Of a stretch of DNA of 64,000 nucleotides, positions 53,748 through 62,311 are shown piece after piece. A program made the translations under genes and the position numbers. Source of the stretch: Dehalococcoidia bacterium UBA1141 (lineage in GTDB: Bacteria > Chloroflexota > Dehalococcoidia > Lucifugimonadales > UBA3495); the NCBI GenBank assembly GCA_002311385.1, contig DCAE01000097.1:6451-70450 (forward strand), given 5' to 3'. The notes beneath the pieces were generated by a model. It was not told the origin of the DNA, did not search any database, and saw only the letters and a program-made list of their open reading frames with translations. Each line of letters starts with the position of its first letter. Position 1 is the stretch's first letter.

Positions 53748-55010
53748 TTGAATACAAAAAGCTTGATTGATTCCGAAAACGGCCTAATTGACCGGCGGAT
53801 TTACGTAGAGCAAGACATCTACCAGCAGGAGTTGGAGCGAATTTTTGCCCGCTGCTGGCTGTTTCTCTGCCACGAGACTCAGATACCCGAGCCCGGAGAT
53901 TTCTTTACAACATATATGGGCGAGGACCCGGTGTTGGTGGCCCGAGATACCAAAGGCAAAGTAAACGCCTTCCTGAATGTCTGCCGCCACCGGGGCAATC
54001 GTTTGTGCAGGGCTGAATCCGGGAACGCATCGGCCTTCATTTGCTCCTATCACGGTTGGGCCTACGGGAACGATGGTGGCTTGCAGGCGGTGCCGAGTCT
54101 GAAAGACGGCTATCGTGAACAGCTGGACACCAAGGAATGGGGCTTGTTTCCAGTTGCCCAGATAGACAGCTTTTGCGGGTTGTATTTCGCCACATTCGAT
54201 GCTTCCGCACCCCCGTTGCTTGACTACTTAGGCGAGATGGCCTGGTATATCAGGTCGGTATTCGACCGGCGCGAGGGTGGTGTGGAGATTATTGGCGGCA
54301 TGCATAAGTGGATTATTCCGTGCAATTGGAAATTTCCTGCGGACAATTTCATCGGCGATAGCTACCACGTGCCTTGGACCCACCTTTCGTCAATCAAGTC
54401 AGGATTCGCTGGAACGTTCCGATTGGGTCAAGGCACAGACGGCGTTCCGGTTACTACGGGCAATGGCCATGGAGTTCTTACGGCCAATCCCTTGGCCTCT
54501 ATACGACCGCCGATGCCCGAGATACTAGCATATGAGGAGCAGACCCTGGCCGAGACACAAAAGCGTCTGGGACCGAAGGCCAGTTTGCTCCAGACAACCG
54601 TGGGCACCGTCTTTCCCAGTTTTTCCATGCTCAGGGCCAATGCCAACAGTTTTAGGGTATGGCATCCATTGGGCCCGGACAAAACCCTGGTCTGGGAAGG
54701 CACTTTTGTGGACAAAGCGGCTCCTCCCGAAGTCAAAGAAGCATACCGATTGATTGCCGTACAGGGCACCGGTCCATCCGGCACATTCGAGCAAGATGAC
54801 ATGGATAACTGGCAAGAATGCACCGTCACAGCCAAGGGTGTAGTCTCTCGCCGCTATCCGATGAACCTCCAGATGGGCTTGGGTCACCAGCAGTATAAAG
54901 AGGAGCTGGATTCTTGGGCCAGCGGGTTTAAGTTCAGCGAAGATAACCAAAGGGAATTCTACAAGCGTTGGTCCGAAGTGATGGACGCTGCCGATTGGAA
55001 CGAACTATAA
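53748..55010 (+). CDS. Rieske non-heme iron ring-hydroxylating oxygenase, alpha subunit
   Basis: A 420-residue alpha subunit. The Rieske site is C-R-H-R-G-N ... C-S-Y-H-G-W-A-Y and the iron site is in N-F-I-G-D-S-Y-H-V-P-W-T-H. It is a close paralogue of the protein at 37165-38433: the first 110 residues are nearly the same, while the substrate-side residues after position 230 diverge, which suggests a different substrate. TTG at 53748 has GGGAG 8 nt upstream. It lies between an SDR and a phosphotriesterase-like gene, all on the plus strand, so it may be a catabolic operon. Confidence 0.9.
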   Translation: MNTKSLIDSENGLIDRRIYVEQDIYQQELERIFARCWLFLCHETQIPEPGDFFTTYMGEDPVLVARDTKGKVNAFLNVCRHRGNRLCRAESGNASAFICSYHGWAYGNDGGLQAVPSLKDGYREQLDTKEWGLFPVAQIDSFCGLYFATFDASAPPLLDYLGEMAWYIRSVFDRREGGVEIIGGMHKWIIPCNWKFPADNFIGDSYHVPWTHLSSIKSGFAGTFRLGQGTDGVPVTTGNGHGVLTANPLASIRPPMPEILAYEEQTLAETQKRLGPKASLLQTTVGTVFPSFSMLRANANSFRVWHPLGPDKTLVWEGTFVDKAAPPEVKEAYRLIAVQGTGPSGTFEQDDMDNWQECTVTAKGVVSRRYPMNLQMGLGHQQYKEELDSWASGFKFSEDNQREFYKRWSEVMDAADWNEL

Positions 55011-55062
55011 GTGAACGTATCAAACGACCCCAAAATAATCTTGAGAACCAGAGGCACATGTA

Positions 55063-56127
55063 GTGGGAAATGAACTAGCAGGTAAGATACAAACGGTGTT
55101 GGGTCCCATCGAACCGGGAAATCTGGGCATCACACTGACCCATGAGCATCTGTTGGTAGACCTTACGGTCGCTCACGGACCGCCCATAAGCGCCAGTGAC
55201 ATCGGGTTCTACCGCGAACCGGTTTCCCAAGAAACCTTGGGACGAATACGCTATTACGGCGCCCAAAACGAAGACAATGCCCAGTTATTTGACGTCTCAA
55301 CCGCCATTGACGAAGTAAATTCGTACAAGGAACACGGTGGAACGACACTGGTAGACGCAACCAGTGTTGGCATCGCCAGAGACCCGCTAGGACTGTTCCG
55401 AATCTCCAACGCAACCGGCGTAAATGTAATCATGGGCGCCTCCTATTACGTAGCAGACGCTCATCCCTCGGATATGGACCGCTTGACCGAGGATGACATC
55501 GTTGACCATATTGTTCGCGATATCACTGAAGGGGCTGATGGAACTAGCGTAAAGTCAGGCGTCATCGGAGAGATTGGTTGTAGTTGGCCCTTGGCCGTAA
55601 ACGAGCGCAAGGTTTTGAGAGCCTCGGCACGGGCTCAGAGGATTACCGGCGCGCCAATCCTGATTCACCCCGGTAGGGAGGAGACTTCGCCGCTGCAGAT
55701 AATCGAAGTGCTCGCTGAAGCCGGGGCGGACCTGAGCCGGACCATCATGGGGCACCTGGACCGCACCGTGTTCCTACGCAGCACACTTACCAAGATTGCC
55801 GAGGCCGGATGCTACATGGAGTGGGACCTTTTCGGCACGGAAAGCTCTTTCTATCCACTAAACGTGGATATCGACATGCCCAGCGACGCAAAGCGAATGG
55901 ACGATATTGCTTGGATATCTTCGGAAGGATACGGTCGCAAAATCTTGGTCGCCCATGATATCTGCGCCAAGCACCGCCTGGAAAAGTACGGTGGCCACGG
56001 ATACTATTACATCTTGCGTCACATCGTGCCTCGAATGCGAAAGAGGGGAGTTAGCGGCGAGGCCATAGACGATGTCCTGGTCAACAACCCTAGAGAATCC
56101 CTGACGTTCGTACAAGCTCAAATATAG
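55063..56127 (+). CDS. Phosphotriesterase-like (PLL) metal-dependent hydrolase
   Basis: A 354-residue amidohydrolase of the phosphotriesterase family. T-H-E-H-L-L near residue 28 gives the first two His ligands, followed by I-G-E-I-G-C, I-H-P-G (His), I-M-G-H-L-D-R-T (His) and V-A-H-D-I-C-A-K (Asp). Lactonase activity is common in this group. GTG 55063 lies 52 bp after the Rieske stop, supporting a shared transcript with the SDR and Rieske genes. Confidence 0.85.
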   Translation: MGNELAGKIQTVLGPIEPGNLGITLTHEHLLVDLTVAHGPPISASDIGFYREPVSQETLGRIRYYGAQNEDNAQLFDVSTAIDEVNSYKEHGGTTLVDATSVGIARDPLGLFRISNATGVNVIMGASYYVADAHPSDMDRLTEDDIVDHIVRDITEGADGTSVKSGVIGEIGCSWPLAVNERKVLRASARAQRITGAPILIHPGREETSPLQIIEVLAEAGADLSRTIMGHLDRTVFLRSTLTKIAEAGCYMEWDLFGTESSFYPLNVDIDMPSDAKRMDDIAWISSEGYGRKILVAHDICAKHRLEKYGGHGYYYILRHIVPRMRKRGVSGEAIDDVLVNNPRESLTFVQAQI

Positions 56128-56186
56128 AGCCGTCTCCACTTGTTTCACTGCGGTTTCAAAATTTCATGCCATTGTCCGGAGGCGAA

Positions 56187-56426
56187 ATGCCCGAGATTGA
56201 TACCCACGATTGGGACGGATTTGTCAAAGCCAGGAACGAGTTAGAGGCCGCCAACGGATATCACCTGATGCAATTCGACAAATAAACCTCATCCTCAACC
56301 CCGCTACGCAGCGGCCAACCGATTTCTATTACCACCGGCGACGCCAAAGCTGAAATTGAGGACGCAGAGGAGCGGTTGGCTACAGCTCAGGAGAAGATGC
56401 GCCGTGCCCAAGAGCGCGTCCGCTAA
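56187..56426 (+). pseudogene. Small coiled-coil protein interrupted by TAA
   Basis: The 351-bp gap before the alpha/beta hydrolase holds a reading frame from ATG 56187 (GGAGG upstream) to TAA 56424-56426, with an in-frame TAA at 56283-56285. The part after it encodes a strongly charged helix (A-E-E-R-L-A-T-A-Q-E-K-M-R-R-A-Q). It may be a decayed small gene or a chance ORF. Confidence 0.3.
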
Positions 56427-56478
56427 GCGAGTGTCAAACACTTTGAGAATGTCTCCCATCAGTAAACGGTGACAACGT

Positions 56479-57279
56479 TTGTGGAACACAAGCGGTACTT
56501 TCTACAGATATACGAGTATTGCCAACACCAAAGGATCAGCAACCACCCCGATGGTTTTCGTCCACGGCGTTGGTCTCGACCATGAGAGCTGGGAGTACGT
56601 CCTCGCCGACTTCGATGGCCGGGCAACCCTGGTATATGACATGCTGGGGCACGGACAAACCAAACAAACACTCCAAGAGCAAAACTTTGAGCCATTTAAG
56701 AATCAACTGGATGTATTGATTCGAGAGCTTAAATTGCCCCAAGTGGTGCTAGTAGGTTTTTCCTTGGGCGGACTGGTGGCTGCGCACTATGCCGAATCTC
56801 AACCTCAGAGCGTCAAATCGCTTGTGCTGATCAGTACCGCATACCAGAGAACCAATGCCGAACAGCAGGCAATCGCCAAGAGGTTGCAGCAAGCCAAGGA
56901 TGGTGAGTGGGACGGGTTAAGCGCCGCTGCCTTGGATAGATGGTTCAGCCCCGAGTTTCTGGACGCGAACCCCGAAGTACGGCGAAAAATCTCGCTACGG
57001 CTGCAAGAGAACAGACCGGACGACTTTCTGGCTTCTTATGAGTTGCTCGCCAACTCGGACCGGCACCCATTGGATTATCCGTCAATCACAATGCCCACCC
57101 TAATCTTGACCGGTGATGAGGACGTTGGCTCGACGCCGCAAATGGCAAGAGGAATGGAACGAGTCATTCCCAACGCACGCTGCGAAATCATCAGCAAGGC
57201 GAAGCATTTCTGCATAATTGAGAATCATGGCGCGATTAGTGCAAGCATCAAACGTTTTCTGGAAGAAGCGCCAGCCTAA
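56479..57279 (+). CDS. Alpha/beta hydrolase
   Basis: A 266-residue alpha/beta-fold hydrolase. The oxyanion loop is F-V-H-G-V-G-L-D-H, the nucleophile elbow is G-F-S-L-G-G (Ser near 97), the acid is in T-G-D-E-D-V-G and the catalytic His in K-H-F-C-I-I-E. It resembles esterases and C-C bond hydrolases (MhpC-like) of aromatic catabolism. GTG 56479 is the start. A catabolic role fits the neighbouring Rieske cluster, but the gap before it contains no clear promoter. Confidence 0.85.
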   Translation: MWNTSGTFYRYTSIANTKGSATTPMVFVHGVGLDHESWEYVLADFDGRATLVYDMLGHGQTKQTLQEQNFEPFKNQLDVLIRELKLPQVVLVGFSLGGLVAAHYAESQPQSVKSLVLISTAYQRTNAEQQAIAKRLQQAKDGEWDGLSAAALDRWFSPEFLDANPEVRRKISLRLQENRPDDFLASYELLANSDRHPLDYPSITMPTLILTGDEDVGSTPQMARGMERVIPNARCEIISKAKHFCIIENHGAISASIKRFLEEAPA

Positions 57280-57328
57280 GCGTTGGATTCGGGGGCTCTG
57301 AGCAAATTTTCTCGCACAGGAGTACAAT

Positions 57329-57643
57329 GTGTGGATGGTGGAATTAAAAACATGGCTACAGGATCAAGGACTGAGCGTAAAAGACCTTGCTAACCAGTTG
57401 GGAGCTCCCCGCACGACCGTAGAGGATTGGGTATACCGAGGAGCGATGCCGTCTCCGGGGAATGCCGAAAAGCTACATGAGTTCATATCTAGTAATTGCG
57501 CTCATCATTGGGTAATTGCCCGGGCAAACGGCCCATTGAGTGAGGGTGAGTGCCAGAGATGCGGTGAGACGAGGGAGTTCACCAACTCTGCCGAGCCATC
57601 TTCGTTGTGGACAACCAGCCATAAAGCGAAAACCGAAAGCTGA
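57329..57643 (+). CDS. Small protein with N-terminal HTH and C-terminal zinc-binding motif
   Basis: A 104-residue protein. The first 55 residues look like an XRE/Cro-type or MerR-like helix-turn-helix (L-S-V-K-D-L-A-N-Q-L-G-A-P-R-T-T-V-E-D-W). The second half has C-A-H-H-W and E-C-Q-R-C-G-E-T-R-E-F, a possible zinc site. Likely a regulator. GTG 57329 has CAGGAG 7 nt upstream. It converges on sppA with its stop 31 bp from that gene's stop. Confidence 0.65.
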   Translation: MWMVELKTWLQDQGLSVKDLANQLGAPRTTVEDWVYRGAMPSPGNAEKLHEFISSNCAHHWVIARANGPLSEGECQRCGETREFTNSAEPSSLWTTSHKAKTES

Positions 57644-57674
57644 TGCAGGCTTCGTTCCCAGCCAGTCATACGGC

Positions 57675-59417
57675 CTAGGGGTAGTTGGGCGGCTCCAGCA
57701 ACATGAACTCACTCAAATAAAGTGTCTTGCCGCTGGCAATCAGTTCCAAGCCCTCGAAGGCATAGCTAAGAAGCGCCGCAGGGTTGTCTGAACCTAGGCC
57801 CAATATTGCGTTTGCCCACCCCGAGGGGAGCGAAACTGGTGATTGGGAATATTGGCGTTCCGGCCGCACCTCACGATATGGTGCCCGGGGGTTCAAACCG
57901 GCCAACTCTTTGGCTTTGGCAAGCCCTTCCTCTAACCCGCCAAGTTCGTCTACCAACCCGTTTTCCAACGCTTGACTGCCGGTCCACACGCGGCCACCGC
58001 TCACAGCTTCCGCAGCTTCTCGGGTGATATTTCGGCTGGTGGTGACGCGATCCAGGAAAACTTCATAGACACGTTCGATGCTTTCCCGGATTATTTGCCT
58101 CTCTTCATCGTTGAACGGCTCTTCCGTGTTTTGGAACCCTGCGTTCGCCCCACGGGTCAACGCCTCTCTCCGAAATAGCAATTTATCCAGTAAACCGGCG
58201 GTGATGACTTTGCCGGTCAAAACACCGATCGAACCGGTGATGGTGCCCGGTTGGGCCGAAATCCACTGACCGGGAGTGCAAACATAGTAGCCGCCCGATG
58301 CGGCAACCGGCCCCATAACCGCAACCAGCGGCTTCTTGTCCGCAACTTTTTGCAACGCCGCAGCCATCGCCTCGGAGGCTGACGCCGATCCGCCGCCTGA
58401 ATTAACATACAGCACCACCGCTGCGGCTCTTCTGTCCTTCAACGCCCTCCGTGCTTGCTGCACCACGGTTAGATCCCCGGCCCGGGGATTGAAAATCAGG
58501 GGCATAGGCAGCGGAGACTTGCCGGGGGGCTGTTGACTCCAACCGTCAACGATATTTCCCTCAACCCGAATCACTGCCACGTAACGCCCAACCCGATTGG
58601 GCGGTGGGCGCCGTACCTTATTTCGGACTTCATCCCAGGTTGCCAATCGCGCCGGCTTCTCATCCGCGCCCAGATATGCTGGAAGGTCCTCTTCGCTAAT
58701 CAGTCTGTCCACCACGCCAGCACTCAATGCTTTCAGGTCCGTGTATGGAGCGCCATCCACCAAGGCATTGGCGCCGTCATCATCCAAGCCTCTTCCGGTA
58801 GACACGGCCTGGATAAAATCAGCGTGATACGCATCAAGCAACCAGTTAGTCATCTCCCGCATCTCGTCAGACATGCTGGAACGCATAAGAGGGTCTGCCG
58901 CAGTTTTGTATGGGCTTATCTGGATGAAGTCAGCTTTAATGCCGATTCGATCCAAGGCGTCGAACAAGAAAACGAAATTCGCGTGGAGGCCCAAGGGAGC
59001 CGCTTCTCCGCCGTTTTGCAGTAGAATCTCATCGGCCGCAGTCGCAACGTAATACCTGCCGTTGTCATAGCCTGTAGACCAAGTGACCACCCTTTTCCCC
59101 GATGAACGCAACTGAGATATAAATCCCCGCAGGGTCTGAATTTGGGCCGCGGGCATCTGGAGGCTTCGTAGATGCAGTACAATACCCTTTATTCGCGGGT
59201 CCAGTTGCAGAGCCCGGAACTGCTCACCAAGTTCTTGAAGGCTGATTCTGGGACCTGGAAAAAGTCTCCTTTGCAAGAAACCTGCCCTTTGACTGCGCAT
59301 TTCAGGGTATGGCCCCTCCAAGGTGAAGATGACAAATTCCGGCGGCTTCCCCAGACGCCTCCGGAGATTGCCCAATAGCCAAAAGAAGTAACGGATTGCT
59401 AAAATTACACGACCCAA
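57675..59417 (-). CDS. sppA: Signal peptide peptidase SppA (S49 family, long type)
   Basis: A 580-residue membrane-associated protease that degrades signal peptides. It has the long form with two homologous halves. The catalytic Lys is in the first half (I-S-P-Y-K-T-A-A-D) and the Ser in the second (G-P-V-A-A-S-G-G-Y-Y). N-terminal hydrophobic residues (about 4-16) give the membrane anchor. TTG at 59417 has AGGAGT 9 nt upstream. That site is in the first of three tandem 13-bp units (59427-59465). Confidence 0.9.
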   Translation of the reverse strand: MGRVILAIRYFFWLLGNLRRRLGKPPEFVIFTLEGPYPEMRSQRAGFLQRRLFPGPRISLQELGEQFRALQLDPRIKGIVLHLRSLQMPAAQIQTLRGFISQLRSSGKRVVTWSTGYDNGRYYVATAADEILLQNGGEAAPLGLHANFVFLFDALDRIGIKADFIQISPYKTAADPLMRSSMSDEMREMTNWLLDAYHADFIQAVSTGRGLDDDGANALVDGAPYTDLKALSAGVVDRLISEEDLPAYLGADEKPARLATWDEVRNKVRRPPPNRVGRYVAVIRVEGNIVDGWSQQPPGKSPLPMPLIFNPRAGDLTVVQQARRALKDRRAAAVVLYVNSGGGSASASEAMAAALQKVADKKPLVAVMGPVAASGGYYVCTPGQWISAQPGTITGSIGVLTGKVITAGLLDKLLFRREALTRGANAGFQNTEEPFNDEERQIIRESIERVYEVFLDRVTTSRNITREAAEAVSGGRVWTGSQALENGLVDELGGLEEGLAKAKELAGLNPRAPYREVRPERQYSQSPVSLPSGWANAILGLGSDNPAALLSYAFEGLELIASGKTLYLSEFMLLEPPNYP

Positions 59418-59426
59418 AATAGGTTA

Positions 59427-59465
59427 ACTCCTACTGGTGACTCCTACTGATGACTCCTACTGATG
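59427..59465. repeat. 13-bp unit repeated three times, carrying the sppA ribosome-binding site
   Basis: ACTCCTACTGGTG (59427) and two copies of ACTCCTACTGATG (59440, 59453). Read on the minus strand each has AGTAGGAGT, so the mRNA leader holds three AGGAG sites; the closest to TTG 59417 is copy 1. Confidence 0.9.
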
Positions 59466-59506
59466 ATTTTATATTGAGGCGCTGCATCCAACGTCGAAGG
59501 CGAATA

Positions 59507-61006
59507 TTAGGGCGGCTTGATTAATCGGGGACGTTCGTTGGGCACATCCCGCAAGCTGTCCAAGTCCATGTCAGGCAATTCCGTAGCAAGAAATTGCTTC
59601 ACGCTGTTGGCTAATCCACTGTAATCAGGAAACCAAGCACGAAGGCGAGCCCGCCATGCCGTTATTCCACCGCTGGCGTGGAGCTCAAAGACCGATTCTC
59701 GACCGTCCAATGCCGAGGAGACCTGGTCCCAAGCGAGCTGCAAAAGCGCGGCCCGCTGGAGGGCGGTATAACCTCCACCGCCGTAGGACTCTTCCAGTTC
59801 CCTGGCCATATCGGGATCCTCAAAGTCTGTATCGGCAGGCGCGTTCACCAAGGACGACCCTGGGAGGTCACGCAGTATCTCCGACATGCGCTGACGGTTC
59901 TTGAAGATGTTTATTGCCGCCGACGCCAGGTGGGTCTGCTCCGGCACGGCATGGCCACCAACGCTCATCTCAGGCTCCAACTCGGCAGCAGCCAAACAGG
60001 TGCGGCTGGTCTGGACGCCCACGGTCAAATCCATCAATTGTTCAATGGTAGCGGGATTCTCCTTTAAGCCCATTACTTCGCTCAATGCCAATGCTAGGCC
60101 CAAGGTCAATTCGGCCTTGGCCAACCAGCCGATGTTATGGTGCCAAATCAGCCAAGACACCAGGGAATGGCGTTTGGTGCGGTTCATGAGTTCCCCTTGG
60201 AACACTCGTTCTCTGGGGATGAAGACATCTTTCAACCACATCACGGCGTCCAGCTCATCGAACCGACTGCTCAAAGGCGACAAGAAGGGATTGGGATGTC
60301 TTGGTGAGATTCGCCGCGCCACCACACGAACACCCGGTGAGTTGACCGCAACGATGAACCAAGGATAACGGCCGCTGCCAAATGGCAACTCGTCTCTGCT
60401 GGTGATTAGAACATCCTCGGCATAGGGCGCGCTGGTGTGCATCTGTACCCTGCCGCTGACCACGATGCCCTGGTCATTTTCACTAACCAGCCGTAGTGCC
60501 GCACGCTCTGCCGGGTCGCTGCGGAGGCGGGATCCAATCAGAGCCCCGCCGCCTGCGAAAGTGAGGAACCGGCCGGTACGGGCCAAAGAATCTCGGTACG
60601 CCTCGGCTGCTTCGATATCTTGGGCCGAGTTGTTCAGGCCCTTTATTTGGTTTACCAAGCCCAGGGCAATTAACGCACCGTAACCGGGAGTGTGGGTGAT
60701 ATTGCCGCCATTCAAGGAAAAAACCGCACGGAGCGCTTTTCCCAAGCTGCGCAAATCAGCGGAGGACTTGGGTTCTTCAAAAGCCAGTGGACGCCTGACG
60801 CCAGCCCCATCCGGTTCGGTCACCGATCCGGTCAATAGAACGTCCTGCCAGTTTGCGTCAAAGTGGCGATCGTACCAAGCGCAGTATTCATCCACCATCG
60901 CCGCCGTCGCAGGATGGCTGGCAACGTCCTCTACGGGGCCTTCACCCAACACCCATACATTGCGCCCATCCTGGAGGCTCTGGCGATAATCAGCGCCGGT
61001 TCGCAT
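59507..61006 (-). CDS. HpaB-family flavin monooxygenase (4-hydroxyphenylacetate 3-hydroxylase-like)
   Basis: A 499-residue protein with the acyl-CoA dehydrogenase-like fold of HpaB oxygenase components. The N-terminus M-R-T-G-A-D-Y-R-Q-S-L and the middle block H-T-S-A-P-Y-A-E are typical. It uses reduced FADH2 from a partner reductase, which is not nearby. Relatives hydroxylate phenols or act as dehydratases; the substrate is unknown. Start ATG 61006. Confidence 0.82.
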   Translation of the reverse strand: MRTGADYRQSLQDGRNVWVLGEGPVEDVASHPATAAMVDEYCAWYDRHFDANWQDVLLTGSVTEPDGAGVRRPLAFEEPKSSADLRSLGKALRAVFSLNGGNITHTPGYGALIALGLVNQIKGLNNSAQDIEAAEAYRDSLARTGRFLTFAGGGALIGSRLRSDPAERAALRLVSENDQGIVVSGRVQMHTSAPYAEDVLITSRDELPFGSGRYPWFIVAVNSPGVRVVARRISPRHPNPFLSPLSSRFDELDAVMWLKDVFIPRERVFQGELMNRTKRHSLVSWLIWHHNIGWLAKAELTLGLALALSEVMGLKENPATIEQLMDLTVGVQTSRTCLAAAELEPEMSVGGHAVPEQTHLASAAINIFKNRQRMSEILRDLPGSSLVNAPADTDFEDPDMARELEESYGGGGYTALQRAALLQLAWDQVSSALDGRESVFELHASGGITAWRARLRAWFPDYSGLANSVKQFLATELPDMDLDSLRDVPNERPRLIKPP

Positions 61007-61215
61007 TTCTTTTCACATCCATAAAATGGCTTGTTGCTGAAGGTTTGGCACAACGGCTTGGGCACAGCCACTTGAGGCCAAGATGGGGGGATATTAACGC
61101 TCAGGCGCGCCTTTGTCCAGAGCCTATTGTTGTGGGGTCAAAAACCCAAATATCGACATAGTCTGTGCTAAAATCCGGCTACGAGTTACGCCATCTGTGG
61201 GCCTTGCCCCAAATC

Positions 61216-61296
61216 TGTCATTCTGAGGAGGGGAGCGACGAAGAATCTCTTGACTCAGGCGTAAAGATTCTTCGCTCATATCAGAACGACAGAATT
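61216..61296. repeat. Inverted pair of the GATTCTTCGC-type dispersed repeat
   Basis: GTCATTCTGAGGAGGGGAGCGACGAAGAATCT and AGATTCTTCGCTC...CAGAACGAC face each other in the 411-bp gap between the HpaB-like gene and the CDGSH gene. Related to copies at about 7042 and 11281. Confidence 0.6.
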
Positions 61297-61417
61297 ACGG
61301 GGTTTGGGGGCATAGCCCCTCACCCAACTATGGCTATAGGAAAAGAGTGATGCCAGAAGAAGATAAAAAATCACTGTTCGCCCCAAGGGTTCTTACCTAG
61401 TCAGAGGGGACATTCTA

Positions 61418-61930
61418 TTGGTCCGCAAATCGCAAGTCATGTCCGAACACAGGGAACCTCTATCTTGGAAGGACGAGGGAGTCATCGGCACCGACGGAGC
61501 CTATCGCCTGTGCCGGTTCGGTAACTCCAAATCAAAACCCTTTTGCGATGGTGCTCACGTGCTGATTGAGTTTGACGGAACTGAAGCAGCAGATACCGGA
61601 CCCGTAGCAGCTCACAGCACGACCCGGAAGTCTAGCAAGATTTTAATACAAGACGAGCATTCGATTTGCGTGCACTCGGGATTCTGCCGCGACCAGCTTT
61701 CCGACATCTGGAAAATGCGCCACAACAGTGAAGACCCCAAGCTGCTGGCTCAGCAGGTAGTAGTGATTCCGGATGGGCCTCTGTGGGTCACGGGAGGCGT
61801 GCCTATAGAAGGGTCCGATGGGCTACCTATAGAAACGCGGAATCGGGTGACGCTATGCCGTTGCGGCGCTTAAGCAATGAAACCCCTTTGCGACGGCACC
61901 CACAAAGAAATAGGCTTTACAGACGCATGA
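61418..61930 (+). pseudogene. CDGSH iron-sulfur domain protein, interrupted by TAA
   Basis: Starting at TTG 61418 (or ATG 61439) the protein has a first CDGSH-type motif (K-P-F-C-D-G-A-H), a central divergent ferredoxin-like part (C-V-H-S-G-F-C) and a second CDGSH at the end (C-R-C-G-A-*-A-M-K-P-L-C-D-G-T-H). TAA at 61871-61873 replaces a residue, usually Ser, between C-G-A and K-P. Without it the frame ends at 61930. Dual-CDGSH proteins bind two 2Fe-2S clusters; the truncation removes most ligands of the second. Confidence 0.75.
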
Positions 61931-61981
61931 TGCGAGTGGTTGATACCCTCAAAAATCAGGGCTAATCTAGGAAACGATACC

Positions 61982-62290
61982 ATGTCCACGGCGGACGTGC
62001 TGTGCAAGGTCTGGCTGTTTCAAGGACTTACCGAAGATCAACTGAACGCAATATCCAGCTTCACCTTCCAAACGACCTTCGACCCGGGAGAAACGATTGT
62101 AGAAGAAGCGCACACTGGAAATGGGCTGTACATCGTGTTGTCTGGTCATGTGGAAGTGGTAAAGGGCCTTGGAACCGAGAATGCCAGAAGGGCCCAGAAC
62201 CGCAAGCGTTATTGCGCTGGACAAGGTTGAGTGTCCTGGCCTAGACCGGTGGGTATTCCTGACTCAACTGGAGAGCCAACCTCAATTGGG
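61982..62290 (+). pseudogene. Cyclic-nucleotide-binding domain protein, internally deleted and frameshifted
   Basis: Starting at ATG 61982 the first part is a cNMP-binding fold (V-L-C-K-V-W-L-F-Q-G-L-T; G-E-T-I-V-E-E; L-S-G-H-V-E-V-V-K). The segment corresponding to the phosphate cassette (usually G-E-x-A-L) is missing. The end of the domain (P-R-T-A-S-V-I-A-L-D-K-V-E-C) appears in another frame from about 62190. A deletion plus frameshift near 62190 has destroyed the nucleotide-binding site. Confidence 0.7.
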
Positions 62291-62311
62291 CATCAGCCGG
62301 AGTACGGCTAC

